From positions 1 to 6,678 of the forward strand of contig JAGHVA010000220.1 of the NCBI GenBank assembly GCA_018064565.1: a stretch of DNA of 6,678 nt, in the 5' to 3' direction. Shown here in pieces: positions 6,356 through 6,678 of the stretch. Made by a program: the position numbers and the translations under genes. The first letter of the stretch is position 1. Every line of letters begins with the position of its first letter. This DNA comes from Candidatus Colimorpha onthohippi. Lineage in GTDB: Bacteria; Bacteroidota; Bacteroidia; Bacteroidales; P3. The notes beneath the pieces were generated by a model that was given only the letters and a program-made list of their open reading frames with translations, did not search any database and was not told the origin of the DNA.

Positions 6356-6676
6356 TTATCGTACAATCAATATCTTTGCTACGCTGCGGTTTTGACCGTC
6401 AGCATCGGACGCAAACACATAATAGGTTCCGCTACTTACTCGGTGTCCGCTGCTGCTCAACCCATTCCAGATGGCTTGTCCACCCTGTGCCTTGGTGGTA
6501 TATACTACATGTCCTGCAATGTCCACGATATGTACCAAGGCATCACGCGTAAAACCTCTGACGGCAATAGGACCGCTGTAGTCAGGGCGGACGGGATTGG
6601 GAAATACGTGTATATCTGGGTCGGGCGTACCGAAGGCGTAGGTGGCTGTGCCCCGATAACCTACAGTACCATGGTC
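6356..6676 (-). CDS. porZ: C-terminus of a PorZ-like T9SS protein (partial, no start in window)
   Basis: The frame is open to the right edge, so only the last 106 residues are seen; an internal ATG at 6538 is not the true start. The visible part contains VFPNPVRPDYSGPIAV (24-39), then an Ig-like sorting-domain pattern: LVHIVDIAGHVVYTT (47-61), GGQAIWNG (65-72), GHRVSSGTYYVFAS (77-90) and the basic end KILIVR. FPNP followed by a W-x-G turn and SGTYYVF is the hallmark of type IX secretion C-terminal domains. The NPVRPDY variant and the adjacency to recO fit PorZ, a beta-propeller protein that works with PorU in the cell-surface attachment complex. The expected propeller repeats lie outside the window, so another T9SS-sorted protein cannot be excluded. 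recO follows after 21 bases. Confidence 0.7.
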   Translation of the reverse strand, partial: DHGTVGYRGTATYAFGTPDPDIHVFPNPVRPDYSGPIAVRGFTRDALVHIVDIAGHVVYTTKAQGGQAIWNGLSSSGHRVSSGTYYVFASDADGQNRSVAKILIVR

Positions 6677-6678
6677 AG

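Overview
The window reads as chromosome from a member of the Bacteroidales, most likely Prevotella-like. This rests on three things: a T9SS-associated PorZ-type C-terminus beside recO, Bacteroidetes-style promoter boxes (TAnnTTTG) with no Shine-Dalgarno sites, and the long form of urocanase. All five genes that I can support in full, and one partial gene, lie on the minus strand, so transcription runs from right to left. No RNA gene, CRISPR array or insertion sequence is supported.

Right part (6676 to 1503): a tightly packed series of four genes. In transcription order they are the C-terminus of a PorZ-like protein (cut by the window edge), recO, a subtilisin-family protease whose C-terminal third looks like an outer-membrane beta-barrel, and hutU (urocanate hydratase). 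Gaps are 21, 12 and 32 bases, which suggests one operon or two overlapping units, closed by a strong hairpin at 1444-1476. The genes mix envelope secretion, recombinational repair, proteolysis and histidine breakdown. No other hut gene is in view.

Middle (about 792-1502): roughly 700 bases without a convincing gene. It holds the hutU terminator, a long-armed inverted repeat, a cluster of degenerate 25-base units and a four-copy, exactly 10-base-spaced direct repeat. That repeat sits just upstream of a clear -7 box for the next gene pair.

Left part (743 to 79): two small exported proteins, a 62-residue lipoprotein with one Sel1-type motif and a 141-residue lipocalin-like protein, probably co-transcribed from the promoter at 789-796. 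The left edge has a hairpin with a T-run on the plus strand, and a minus-strand promoter candidate whose -33 box falls in the hairpin loop.

The most interesting items are the protease-barrel fusion, which resembles a self-anchoring autotransporter in a lineage that normally uses T9SS, and the helically phased repeat array at 821-860.
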